From: Muribaculaceae bacterium
Lineage (GTDB): Bacteria > Bacteroidota > Bacteroidia > Bacteroidales > Muribaculaceae
Assembly: GCA_022510385.1 (NCBI GenBank)
Contig: JAFLTQ010000002.1
Span: forward strand, 124,001 to 188,000
Direction: 5' to 3'
DNA: 64,000 bases
A model generated the notes under the pieces. The model ran no database searches and had not been told where the DNA came from. It saw only the letters and a program-made list of their open reading frames with translations. Shown here one piece after another: positions 6,859-14,697 of this stretch. The position numbers and the translations under genes are program-made. Numbering within the stretch: position 1 is the first letter of the stretch; every line of letters starts with the position of its first letter.

Positions 6859-8916
6859 TTATCTTACGAGCACTTTAGAAGCTTTACCGTTAACAACCTT
6901 GATGCAGATCTGACCTTTTGCAGGATTGCTGATCTCTACGCCGCTGAGGTTGAAGTAGCGAACGCTTTGGCTCACTTCGATGCTGCTGATGGCAGAAGTG
7001 TCTTCATCTTCCTCCTCCGCATCCTCCATCTCTTTCTCTATAACAACTCTTTGGCTGATCACTTTGTTGGTGTAATCGTCGCCTACGTTAACATAACCCG
7101 GAGTGATGGTAACTGTGTAAGCCCCTTCAGGATAACCTTCGAGAACCACTGTGAGTACATCACTTTCATAAGATACAGTCGGAGTCAGGTCGGAAACGTC
7201 TACGCCTTCAGGTCCCTCTACTGTAAGTGTAGCATTTTCATCACCCGAGAGTGTGATATCCTCATCGAAAGTAACGGTGAAACCTTTATCAATTAACTGA
7301 ACTGTTCCGGTTGTACCTTCTCTGTCGGCTGTACCACCCGGTTCGAAGTATAGTGCTTTCAAGTTGGCACCATCAGAACTGCTCAATACGATATAAAGTT
7401 TATGTTCACCTTTGAGACTTGAAGGATCGATTACGTCTCCACGTACACCATATGCGGTAGACCAGCCTCCTGTTGACTGAACTCGAACTTGAGCCACCGG
7501 AGCTACCTGACTGAAGTCAAAGTTTTGCCAATCGTTTATTTCTTCATTATCCTCAAGGTCTAAATAGAGCTTATAATTGGATTTTTCGATAGGACCTCTG
7601 TATGAACCATCGCCGGTTGAATAGTTTGCTACAATAGTACCGAAAGATGTGTTGCCAAAATTATAAGCGTCTCCATTGGCATCTGTTATGCGAAGAACGG
7701 TACCGTTGTTGGTGTAGCCTACATTATCATCTTCCCATTGGCCTGTATTTAAGATTGTACATTTCCAGTCTTCATTATATATCTTGGAGTTATCATCTCC
7801 GCCAACATCTTCCCTTGTATTGCTTGCACTTTGTCTGAAATCGAAAGTAAGAAGACCGTCACTTTCTATCGGCTCCTCATTAAGAGTATATGTGTAGGGA
7901 TCCGGATTTAGAGTAGGATGCCATACATTCCCTTCAAAGAGTTCCAATGAGAAGAGATTCGGACCGTTAACTACATATTTTACAGTTACGGTATGGTTGT
8001 CACCCGTATAAGTTTTATTCAAATTGGCAACGATCGGCAAGAAACCATTATTATTAATTTGTTGACCACAGTAAACTTTACCGGCCAATTTGTCATCAAT
8101 ATAGATTTCCATAAACCTATTGACGTCATTCTTACCGTCAGCTCTTACAAGGAAAACAGCCTGCTGAATTTGCTTGTCGCCGAAATTTACATTTTTGGCC
8201 TCAAGAGTGACTCCATCACTAATCCAACCCCAAGAATCGTTGGCGGTGTCGATGTGAGGAGGATCTCCGTCTGTCACTTCCGGACCTACACTTGCGAAGT
8301 CTGATGCTAAGAGTACAACTTTTTTATTATCGTAATCGGGATGTTGGCTCGGATAACGGAGCCGTAACCCTACCAATCGGGAATCTACTGTCCAGTAACC
8401 GTCTTTGTCGTCAGCTTGAATATAATCATCGTCATCATATGTGCTCTCATTAAGTCCTACGCCCATTACGTTGTCAGTGAAGCCATCATATTTAAGCCAA
8501 AGTTGCTGTACGCCTGATACAGTGCTGTTTTCAATGTTTGCTCCATATGGACGACCCACCTGATAGCTCAAGTCATTAATCCAAATAGGAATACTTACAA
8601 CTTCTGTTGCATTGTTATAATCATCACCGGCACAAAGAATAATATTTCCGGTAGCATCGCCCCACCCGCGACCGAGTTCTACGAAAGCTGATTTGAATTT
8701 ACTGCCATCGCCGAAATCAACAGGTCCGAGTCCTATAATTGTCTCTGAGCTTGTGTTACTGATCAAGTGACTGACATAATCTATTAGACCGGCCCCTATA
8801 ATCTCGAGATCCGGATTCTGATCACTGGCCGGAAGGTAAACATCTTCGGCCGAAATGGTTGGCGTCGCTATAGTGAGCGCCGCTAACCCGAATAAAAGTG
8901 TAAAAACTTTTTTCAT
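6859..8916 (-). CDS. CBM6-like multi-module secreted protein with one Ig-like domain
   Basis: This 685-residue paralogue of the 4174-6594 protein has the signal peptide VFTLLFGLAALTIATPTISA. Three CBM6-like modules cover about residues 25-530; the last ends HKLYIVLSS, GANLKALYFEP. One Ig-like domain follows (about 535-630, KGFTVTFDEDI to YPEGAYTVTITPGY), then a short acidic linker and the sorting-type tail RYFNLSGVEISNP to GKASKVLVR. It should be an exported glycan-binding protein. No catalytic residues are recognisable. It has its own promoter and terminator, so it is transcribed alone. The short DNA between the two paralogues and the similar upstream boxes point to local gene duplication. 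Confidence 0.8.
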   Translation of the reverse strand: MKKVFTLLFGLAALTIATPTISAEDVYLPASDQNPDLEIIGAGLIDYVSHLISNTSSETIIGLGPVDFGDGSKFKSAFVELGRGWGDATGNIILCAGDDYNNATEVVSIPIWINDLSYQVGRPYGANIENSTVSGVQQLWLKYDGFTDNVMGVGLNESTYDDDDYIQADDKDGYWTVDSRLVGLRLRYPSQHPDYDNKKVVLLASDFASVGPEVTDGDPPHIDTANDSWGWISDGVTLEAKNVNFGDKQIQQAVFLVRADGKNDVNRFMEIYIDDKLAGKVYCGQQINNNGFLPIVANLNKTYTGDNHTVTVKYVVNGPNLFSLELFEGNVWHPTLNPDPYTYTLNEEPIESDGLLTFDFRQSASNTREDVGGDDNSKIYNEDWKCTILNTGQWEDDNVGYTNNGTVLRITDANGDAYNFGNTSFGTIVANYSTGDGSYRGPIEKSNYKLYLDLEDNEEINDWQNFDFSQVAPVAQVRVQSTGGWSTAYGVRGDVIDPSSLKGEHKLYIVLSSSDGANLKALYFEPGGTADREGTTGTVQLIDKGFTVTFDEDITLSGDENATLTVEGPEGVDVSDLTPTVSYESDVLTVVLEGYPEGAYTVTITPGYVNVGDDYTNKVISQRVVIEKEMEDAEEEDEDTSAISSIEVSQSVRYFNLSGVEISNPAKGQICIKVVNGKASKVLVR

Positions 8917-8951
8917 AGTGTTAGGTTTTTGAATAATTATTTGGTTTTACA

Positions 8952-9004
8952 CAAAATTATAAATCATACTGATTTATTAATATCACATTTAAACCAATAA
9001 ATAA
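8952..9004 (-). promoter_or_regulatory. Operator (8995-9004) and -7 box (8952-8959) of the 6859-8916 gene
   Basis: The plus strand shows CAAAATTA (reverse of TAATTTTG, a perfect -7 match) and CAATAAATAA 35 bp further. ATATCAC at 8980-8986 lies 20 bp from the -7 box. Predicted leader is about 30 nt. Confidence 0.65.
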
Positions 9005-9175
9005 CAATAAAACCATAGAGCAATTATAGGGAAGCGTGTAGGGATGTTTGAAATTTGTTCTAATGTGTCAATTGTTGCAAAATTAGTAGCAGCGTAGATT
9101 GGTAGGAGCTTATAGATAAATTAAATAAGTTATTTTTGGTTGTTAATGGGAGGAACTTAAATATTAAGAGCAACC

Positions 9176-9334
9176 GTAGGGACGCGACCTGTCGCGTCCA
9201 CCGCGCAAAAAAGTAATATTCAAAATCCATTACTCTCCCAATCAATTTCACAGCTATGATTAGAAGGCACAGGTCACTTGGTGGGAGTGAAAAGAGGAAA
9301 TCTCCGGGGCGGACGCGACAGGTCGCGTCCCTAC
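9176..9334. repeat. Inverted pair of REP-like palindromes (REPIN-like)
   Basis: GTAGGGACGCGAC-ct-GTCGCGTCC (9176-9199) and GGACGCGAC-ag-GTCGCGTCCCTAC (9311-9334) are inverted copies 111 bp apart. The left copy continues into CCGCGCAAAAAAG, the same flank as copy 1 at 4064-4102. Paired inverted REPs of this size form a mobile unit in other bacteria. No transposase is present here. Confidence 0.7.
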
Positions 9335-9433
9335 AAAGCAATCCACATTTAAGACCTTCGGGCTACATCGAATCGACGGTATAATAATACGTTTTTTCCG
9401 AATAATCATAAACACATATAATCAAAACTCATC

Positions 9434-12400
9434 ATGAAACTCAAACACTATTTTAGACATGGATGTCTCGGTCTTATGGCTTTGGTTGCCATGAGCACAT
9501 CGATGCCTATGTCTGCGGAGACAGCACGTGTCCGACATGTGTTGAACCCTAATGCAGTGAGACAGACCAATGAAGGATGGGGTGTCTCTCTCTGTTGGTG
9601 GGCAAACATGTGCGGTAATTGGGATGATGCCAAAATCGACCAGTTGGTAGATTGGTTGGTAAGTGAAACCGGATTGAACTATAACGTATTCCGTTACAAC
9701 ATTGGAGGTGGCGACGATCCGAGCCATACCCACATGCAGAACGGGAAAGGAATCCGGGCTGAGATGCCGGGCTTCAAGGCATCCGCGACTGCAGATTACG
9801 ACTGGACTCAGGATGCGGCCCAAAGAAAGATAATGCTGAAGATAAAGGAGAAACGCCCTGACGCAATCTTCGAGGCTTTCAGTAACTCTGCTCCCTATTG
9901 GATGACCACAAGCAAATGTTCATCCGGAAACTCGGGATTTCTTAACCTTACTGCATCTGAGAATCTTCCGGCAAGCAGTTATACTGATTTCGCAAACTAT
10001 CTGGTGGATGTATGCAAACACTACAAGGATACTTATGGGATAGAATTCAGAACATTGGAACCTTTCAACGAACCGAATACAACTTATTGGAAGAAGGAGG
10101 GGGATCAAGAAGGTTGTGTTTTTAATCCATCATCACAGGTTGCCTTTATAAAGGTGTTGAAGCCCATACTTGAAGCATCGGGTTTAAAAACTGTTATCTC
10201 TGCAGCTGATGAGACATGTCTACAGACAGCCGTTTCAGGGTTCAAGCAGTATCAGAGTTCAAACATATTGGATATGGTGGGTCAATTCAATGCACACAGT
10301 TATACTTCTACCGCCTATCCTACAACCAATACTACCCGTTCCCAGTTCAGTGCGTTGGCTCATGGAACAGGTAAGAGGGTGTGGCAAAGCGAGACAGGGC
10401 CTATCGATCTTAACCTTAATGATGCCTACGCTGAGATGCTTGTAATTGCACAGCGTCTGATTGAGGACGTGAAATATATGGAATCTGAATCTTGGCTTGA
10501 CTGGCAGTATGTAGAAGAATGGAGCGAACAGTGGTGTCTTGTTAAAGCAGGGGATTTCAATAACCCCAATATGGAAAGGACGAAGAATTATTACTTGCGA
10601 CAGCAGGTGACCCGTAATATCAGTCCCGGTTATAAGTTTATCTCGACTGACAGTGACAATGCATTGGCGGCTGTAAGTCCCGACGGCTTAAGAATGGTGT
10701 TAGTGGTGGTCAATCAAGGCACAGATCCTGTCAGACATGAATTCGTTCTTTCAGGTTGTTATGCATCGGGTTTACCGATAGCTTACAAGACCACACAGGA
10801 AAACAATTATGCACGAATTAGTGTGGAAGAGAACGACGGAGTGTACGGTCTTGAGATTCCCGCCAAAAGTGTCGTGACATTCTTAGTGAACCTGCAGCCG
10901 TGGCAAGCTGCCGAGGAGGGTATTATTGATGGCGGCTACTATATGATCAAACCGCAATACAACCAACAAAGAGCATTGGTGGCCAACAACGGAGCGCTTA
11001 GCGTTCAGGACATCAATCATAACGGAACTTGGGAAGGCAATAACCTCTCTTCTCCGGTGGCCGGGAATATTGCATGGCAGGTTATAGATTATGGAAATGG
11101 CTATGCTTTGAAAAATGCCGAAGGTTATTTATTATATTTAGATGGCAACAATCTGAAAGCTACGAAAGATGTTGACGTGGCAATGAACGGTTGTGAATTC
11201 GGAATCGAAAGCGTGACTCCCTTGCATTATAGAATTACGTCAGCAGGCAAAGCGTTGTCGAATTCATCGGGCACAACCGTGACAATGGCAAATAACGGTA
11301 CAGATCTTTCCCAGGGACAGCTCAACTGGATTCTTGTGCCGGTGAATGTAACATCCACTCAGGATGATGAGGCCGATCAACCGGCAAGCCCGGATCCCAT
11401 TCCTGACAATATCGACTATTCCAACTGGATGGCAGATATCCCGGATGCAGCCTTGGTGACTATGCTATCAATCCCGGGGACCCACGATTCTGTGACAGGC
11501 GAAGGCTTCGCAAGCAGTTTAACTGCATGGTCTGCGCAAACCCAGGATCAGACCCTCGAACAGCAGTTCGCCCTCGGTATCCGTGCCCTCGACCTCCGAC
11601 CCGGTTTGAACGGAAACACTTTGTATTGCTACCATGGAATAGCACAGCTCAAACTGACAATGGAACAAGCTCTTAAGAAAGTGACAGCCTTCCTTGATGC
11701 ACACCCCACAGAGTTCTTCGTGATTCATCTTTTCCCGGGGAACGACAGTAATGGGGCCACAATCAAGGATCCGATGAATGCTTTGTTGTCTCAGGCTGAC
11801 ATCAACCCCTATCTTGCAGAGTTCCGCCCCGGTCTAACAGTGGGAGATATGCGAGGTAAGATTGTCTTCATAAAAAGATGGGATTTCGACGAATGGAAAT
11901 CACCCTATGCTTGCCGTGTGGACAACTGGAATGATACAGAGAATAATGACGGCGTGACTTACAAGTATCCTAACGGAACAATCAAAGTAGATGACAATAC
12001 ATTCTATTATGAACCTGACCTCTGCGTACAAGACCTTGCACAGACAGAAACGGCTGCTAAGATGAATGCCAAGGTGAAGGCCATGCAGGATTTGGTTGAC
12101 CACACATCCGCTTTAGGCTTCCAGAACCGGAACACATTGACATGGAGCTTCAACTTCCTTTCAGCTTATGCCGGTAGCACATCCACAGGGAGTGGTTATG
12201 GTCAAAATGCCAACAGACTCAACAAGGAGATGATCGATAAGATCACGAGCGATTCTTATATTCCCGGACCTCTCGGAGTAGTAATGATCGACTGGGTTGG
12301 CGGTACAACTCACTCTTGCCCTAAATTGTTAGGAAGCGACACTTGGAATACCTACGGAGAAGAGGTTGTGCATAGAATTGTGAACAACAACTATCGGTAT

Positions 12401-14524
12401 ATCAATCAGATCACACCAAAGGTTGCAGCCCCGACATTTATCAGAGTAGACAAGAGCTCGAGCGCTCTGAAGCGTAACGGATATAGGGGTAACCTCGAAT
12501 TCGTTGACTTCGACAACGACGGCAATCTCGACCTGTTGCAGCGTCACCGCCAGGCAAATCAAAGCTGGAGCATCGAAAACAACATCTATTTCAACGACGG
12601 GAATTCTTTCAGTAAACAAAGCAAAATATCTGACGACGGTCTTTCTTTGACAAGAATAGTCGTTCCTTTGGATTACAACCGCGATGGGAAGGTTGACTTG
12701 CTTTACGGATTGAATACATCGAAATTTGCCGTCAACCAGGGCTCGGGAACCTTCAAGCTTAACAGTACGGTTGTTCTTCCGAGCGGCTCTACTCTTGGTA
12801 TGACCGATGCTATCATCGAGCAGAGAGGTGACGGAATGTTGGTGCCGGTGGATCTTGACATGGACGGCTATCCGGAGCTTGTGACCTTTGATGCCACCAA
12901 GACGGCACTCGCCGACCCGATGGCCGGTTTGCCTATCCTTTATGTCAGCAACAAGGGTAAATACACAGCATCGACAGTAGAACTTCCTAAGGTGAAGGGA
13001 GGCACAATAGCTGTTGGCGATATCGACAATGACGGTCGTTCAGACCTTGTGATCACCGGTCAGAACCAGTCGGGAGTTAACGAATTATGGGTATGCATGA
13101 ACAAAACAGACGTACAGAGTCAAATAAAGTTTGAGAATGTTCTTCTTGAGAATCTTGCTGACTATGCAACCTATCATGGGGCAATATCACTTGCCGACCT
13201 TAATAACAACGGATATCTTGATATAGTCATAACGGGAGCAGTCAAGACAACGAGTCGTTCGTTCAATGTATTGCTAAACCGCGGTAACCTTAATTTCGAG
13301 GCAGTAAGAAATCCGGGTCTGACTCCTTTACGCTACTCAAGCATCGATATCAAGGATCTTAACGGTGATGGGTATGCCGACATAGCCTATATGGGGGATT
13401 CAAGCAAAGGAGCAGTTGCAGGAGTAGTGATGAATCAGAGAGACGGTAAGTTTGCAGATTTCAATATCGACTTCCTGATGCTCGGCAGCGGCGGTAGTGT
13501 AAGAATAGCAGATTATAACAATGACGGACATCCTTCGATAGCATTCATGGGGAATTCAAAGAACAGTGAATACTTCGCGCTCTACGATCAGGTTGTTGCT
13601 CCTGTAGCCAAGGTGTCGGCTGATTTGTCAGCAATGAAAGTAGAGTCAACAATTTCTGAGGATGATCTCGGCAGAGTGGTGATCGAATGGGATGATCTTG
13701 ACCCCTGCTACAGATATAATTATGTTGTGAAACTTCTCAATGGTGACATCGTTGCAGCAGTACCCGTAACGGTAAATGAAGAATCAGGATCTCTGTTGCT
13801 GTCAAGGACAGTGACAGCTGTTGGAGGAAACAAGGTTGCCCTAAACATCGATCGAGCCGACGTTGAATCATACGGCGTACATGCCATAGCGGCTGACGGC
13901 TCCACATCAATGATTTATCTTAAAGATGATATCAAGGTTGATGACGGCGATGACGACGGCGATGACGACGGCGATGATGATGATGACGATGACAATGGCG
14001 ACAACACCGATCCGGGTGATGGCGGCGACAATGGCGACAACAACGATCCGGGCGATAACGGCGACAACGGCGACAACACCGATCCGGGTGATAACGGCGA
14101 CAACGGCGACAACAACGATCCCGGCGATAACGGTGACAACGGCGACAACAACGATCCGAGCGATAACGGCGACAACGGCGACAACAACGATCCCGGCGAT
14201 AGCGGCGACAACGGCGACAACAACGATCCCGGCGATGGAGGTGATAACGGCGACAACAACGATCCCGGCGATGGCGGCGACAATGGCGACAACAATGATC
14301 CCGGTGATGGCGGCGACAACGGCGACAACAACGATCCCGGTGATGGCGGCAACCCGGGCGGGGATGACAACTCAGGTGTCGGTTCAATGTCGAACGAAGA
14401 AGCTACTCCCGAATATTATGACCTACAGGGCCACAAGGTGAGCAAACCCGGTAACGGCCTTTACATAGAAAGAATAGGGAATAAAGTGACGAAGAGAATA
14501 TTCAGGAACGGCATAATGCAATAG
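9434..14524 (+). CDS. GH30 - beta-trefoil - PI-PLC X - FG-GAP fusion enzyme, secreted
   Basis: This 1696-residue protein has a signal peptide (MALVAMSTSMPMSA). Residues about 30-490 form a GH30 domain of the endo-beta-1,6-galactanase-like type: GWGVSLCWWAN, acid/base Glu213 in EPFNEP, nucleophile Glu320 in QSETGP. About 495-640 is a ricin-like beta-trefoil. About 660-985 is a phosphatidylinositol-specific phospholipase C X domain with His684 (IPGTHDS), Asp720 and Arg722 (LDLRPG) and His734 (CYHG), the bacterial PI-PLC catalytic set. FG-GAP repeats (DFDNDGNLDLL type) run from about 1000 to 1390, then a beta-sandwich. Ten acidic 12-residue repeats follow, and the tail EYYDLQGHKVSKP to KRIF looks like a sorting signal. 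PI-PLC enzymes cleave PI or GPI anchors, so the protein could both depolymerise and release GPI-anchored proteoglycans. That combined role is inferred. A strong terminator follows. Confidence 0.85.
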   Translation: MKLKHYFRHGCLGLMALVAMSTSMPMSAETARVRHVLNPNAVRQTNEGWGVSLCWWANMCGNWDDAKIDQLVDWLVSETGLNYNVFRYNIGGGDDPSHTHMQNGKGIRAEMPGFKASATADYDWTQDAAQRKIMLKIKEKRPDAIFEAFSNSAPYWMTTSKCSSGNSGFLNLTASENLPASSYTDFANYLVDVCKHYKDTYGIEFRTLEPFNEPNTTYWKKEGDQEGCVFNPSSQVAFIKVLKPILEASGLKTVISAADETCLQTAVSGFKQYQSSNILDMVGQFNAHSYTSTAYPTTNTTRSQFSALAHGTGKRVWQSETGPIDLNLNDAYAEMLVIAQRLIEDVKYMESESWLDWQYVEEWSEQWCLVKAGDFNNPNMERTKNYYLRQQVTRNISPGYKFISTDSDNALAAVSPDGLRMVLVVVNQGTDPVRHEFVLSGCYASGLPIAYKTTQENNYARISVEENDGVYGLEIPAKSVVTFLVNLQPWQAAEEGIIDGGYYMIKPQYNQQRALVANNGALSVQDINHNGTWEGNNLSSPVAGNIAWQVIDYGNGYALKNAEGYLLYLDGNNLKATKDVDVAMNGCEFGIESVTPLHYRITSAGKALSNSSGTTVTMANNGTDLSQGQLNWILVPVNVTSTQDDEADQPASPDPIPDNIDYSNWMADIPDAALVTMLSIPGTHDSVTGEGFASSLTAWSAQTQDQTLEQQFALGIRALDLRPGLNGNTLYCYHGIAQLKLTMEQALKKVTAFLDAHPTEFFVIHLFPGNDSNGATIKDPMNALLSQADINPYLAEFRPGLTVGDMRGKIVFIKRWDFDEWKSPYACRVDNWNDTENNDGVTYKYPNGTIKVDDNTFYYEPDLCVQDLAQTETAAKMNAKVKAMQDLVDHTSALGFQNRNTLTWSFNFLSAYAGSTSTGSGYGQNANRLNKEMIDKITSDSYIPGPLGVVMIDWVGGTTHSCPKLLGSDTWNTYGEEVVHRIVNNNYRYINQITPKVAAPTFIRVDKSSSALKRNGYRGNLEFVDFDNDGNLDLLQRHRQANQSWSIENNIYFNDGNSFSKQSKISDDGLSLTRIVVPLDYNRDGKVDLLYGLNTSKFAVNQGSGTFKLNSTVVLPSGSTLGMTDAIIEQRGDGMLVPVDLDMDGYPELVTFDATKTALADPMAGLPILYVSNKGKYTASTVELPKVKGGTIAVGDIDNDGRSDLVITGQNQSGVNELWVCMNKTDVQSQIKFENVLLENLADYATYHGAISLADLNNNGYLDIVITGAVKTTSRSFNVLLNRGNLNFEAVRNPGLTPLRYSSIDIKDLNGDGYADIAYMGDSSKGAVAGVVMNQRDGKFADFNIDFLMLGSGGSVRIADYNNDGHPSIAFMGNSKNSEYFALYDQVVAPVAKVSADLSAMKVESTISEDDLGRVVIEWDDLDPCYRYNYVVKLLNGDIVAAVPVTVNEESGSLLLSRTVTAVGGNKVALNIDRADVESYGVHAIAADGSTSMIYLKDDIKVDDGDDDGDDDGDDDDDDDNGDNTDPGDGGDNGDNNDPGDNGDNGDNTDPGDNGDNGDNNDPGDNGDNGDNNDPSDNGDNGDNNDPGDSGDNGDNNDPGDGGDNGDNNDPGDGGDNGDNNDPGDGGDNGDNNDPGDGGNPGGDDNSGVGSMSNEEATPEYYDLQGHKVSKPGNGLYIERIGNKVTKRIFRNGIMQ
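13994..14353 (+). repeat. Ten tandem 36-bp repeats encoding GDNGDNNDPGD(G/N)
   Basis: The repeat encodes ten 12-residue units (consensus GDNGDNNDPGDG, variants T for N, S for G, N or S at the end). It is preceded by an Asp-rich run of DDG. The Asp/Asn/Gly spacing resembles calcium-binding loops, so the region is probably a rigid, calcium-dependent linker between the catalytic part and the sorting tail. Near-identical codons suggest recent expansion by slippage or recombination. It is coding and is not a CRISPR array. Confidence 0.85.
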
Positions 14525-14547
14525 TTTCATAAGTGGCTCAGCCACAA

Positions 14548-14586
14548 CAAAAATTAGCCTCACTCTAACGTGAGGCTAATTTTTTA
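14548..14586 (+). terminator. Strong terminator of the GH30-PLC gene
   Basis: AAATTAGCCTCAC-tctaac-GTGAGGCTAATTT is a 13-bp perfect stem followed by TTT. It lies about 24 bp after the stop at 14524. A small hairpin, GTGGCTcAGCCAC, precedes it at 14534-14546. Confidence 0.85.
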
Positions 14587-14619
14587 TTCGGATATACGCC
14601 CCCCGGGAGGTTTCCGGAA

Positions 14620-14658
14620 TGGGCGGGACTTTTCCCAAAAGTCCCAGTATTTGAATAG
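14620..14658. repeat. Second copy of the GGGACTTTT palindrome element
   Basis: GGGACTTTT-ccc-AAAAGTCCC (14625-14645) lies in a 39-bp stretch almost identical to 3884-3920 (TGGGCGGGAC at the left, ATTTGAATAG at the right). It sits between convergent genes, as the first copy does. Confidence 0.7.
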
Positions 14659-14697
14659 ATTTAAGGAAAAATCCTTCCCGGTTTGATTGATACTACT

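Larger units (their letters stand above)
8917..9433. other. Divergent intergenic region with REP pair
   Basis: This 517 bp stretch lies between the minus-strand CBM6-like gene and the plus-strand GH30-PLC gene. It holds the operator-promoter at 8952-9004 and a pair of inverted REP-like palindromes at 9176-9334. A weak box TACGTTTT at 9388-9395 may serve the plus-strand gene. No further gene is supported; the open frame across the palindromes is a by-product of the repeats. Confidence 0.55.

Noticed and set aside
9128-9141. TTATTTTTGGTTG, similar to the operator, upstream of the GH30-PLC gene
   Set aside because: One T is missing, the flanks do not match, and no TAnnTTTG box lies 25 or 35-36 bp downstream.
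9060-9341. Minus-strand open frame of 93 codons
   Set aside because: It crosses both REP-like palindromes; the peptide RWTRQVASLR simply translates the repeat and is also found in the open frame over the copy at 4064-4102.
13994-14353. Possible CRISPR array because of regular 36-bp repeats
   Set aside because: The repeats are directly contiguous with no unique spacers, in frame with the GH30-PLC gene, and no cas gene is present.
13915-14441. Several long open frames on both strands over the GDNGDNN repeat region
   Set aside because: They are low-complexity frames (Ser/Pro/Leu-, Arg/Cys/His- or Thr/Ala-rich) created by the 36-bp repeat in the GH30-PLC gene; none has a signal, domain or start context.
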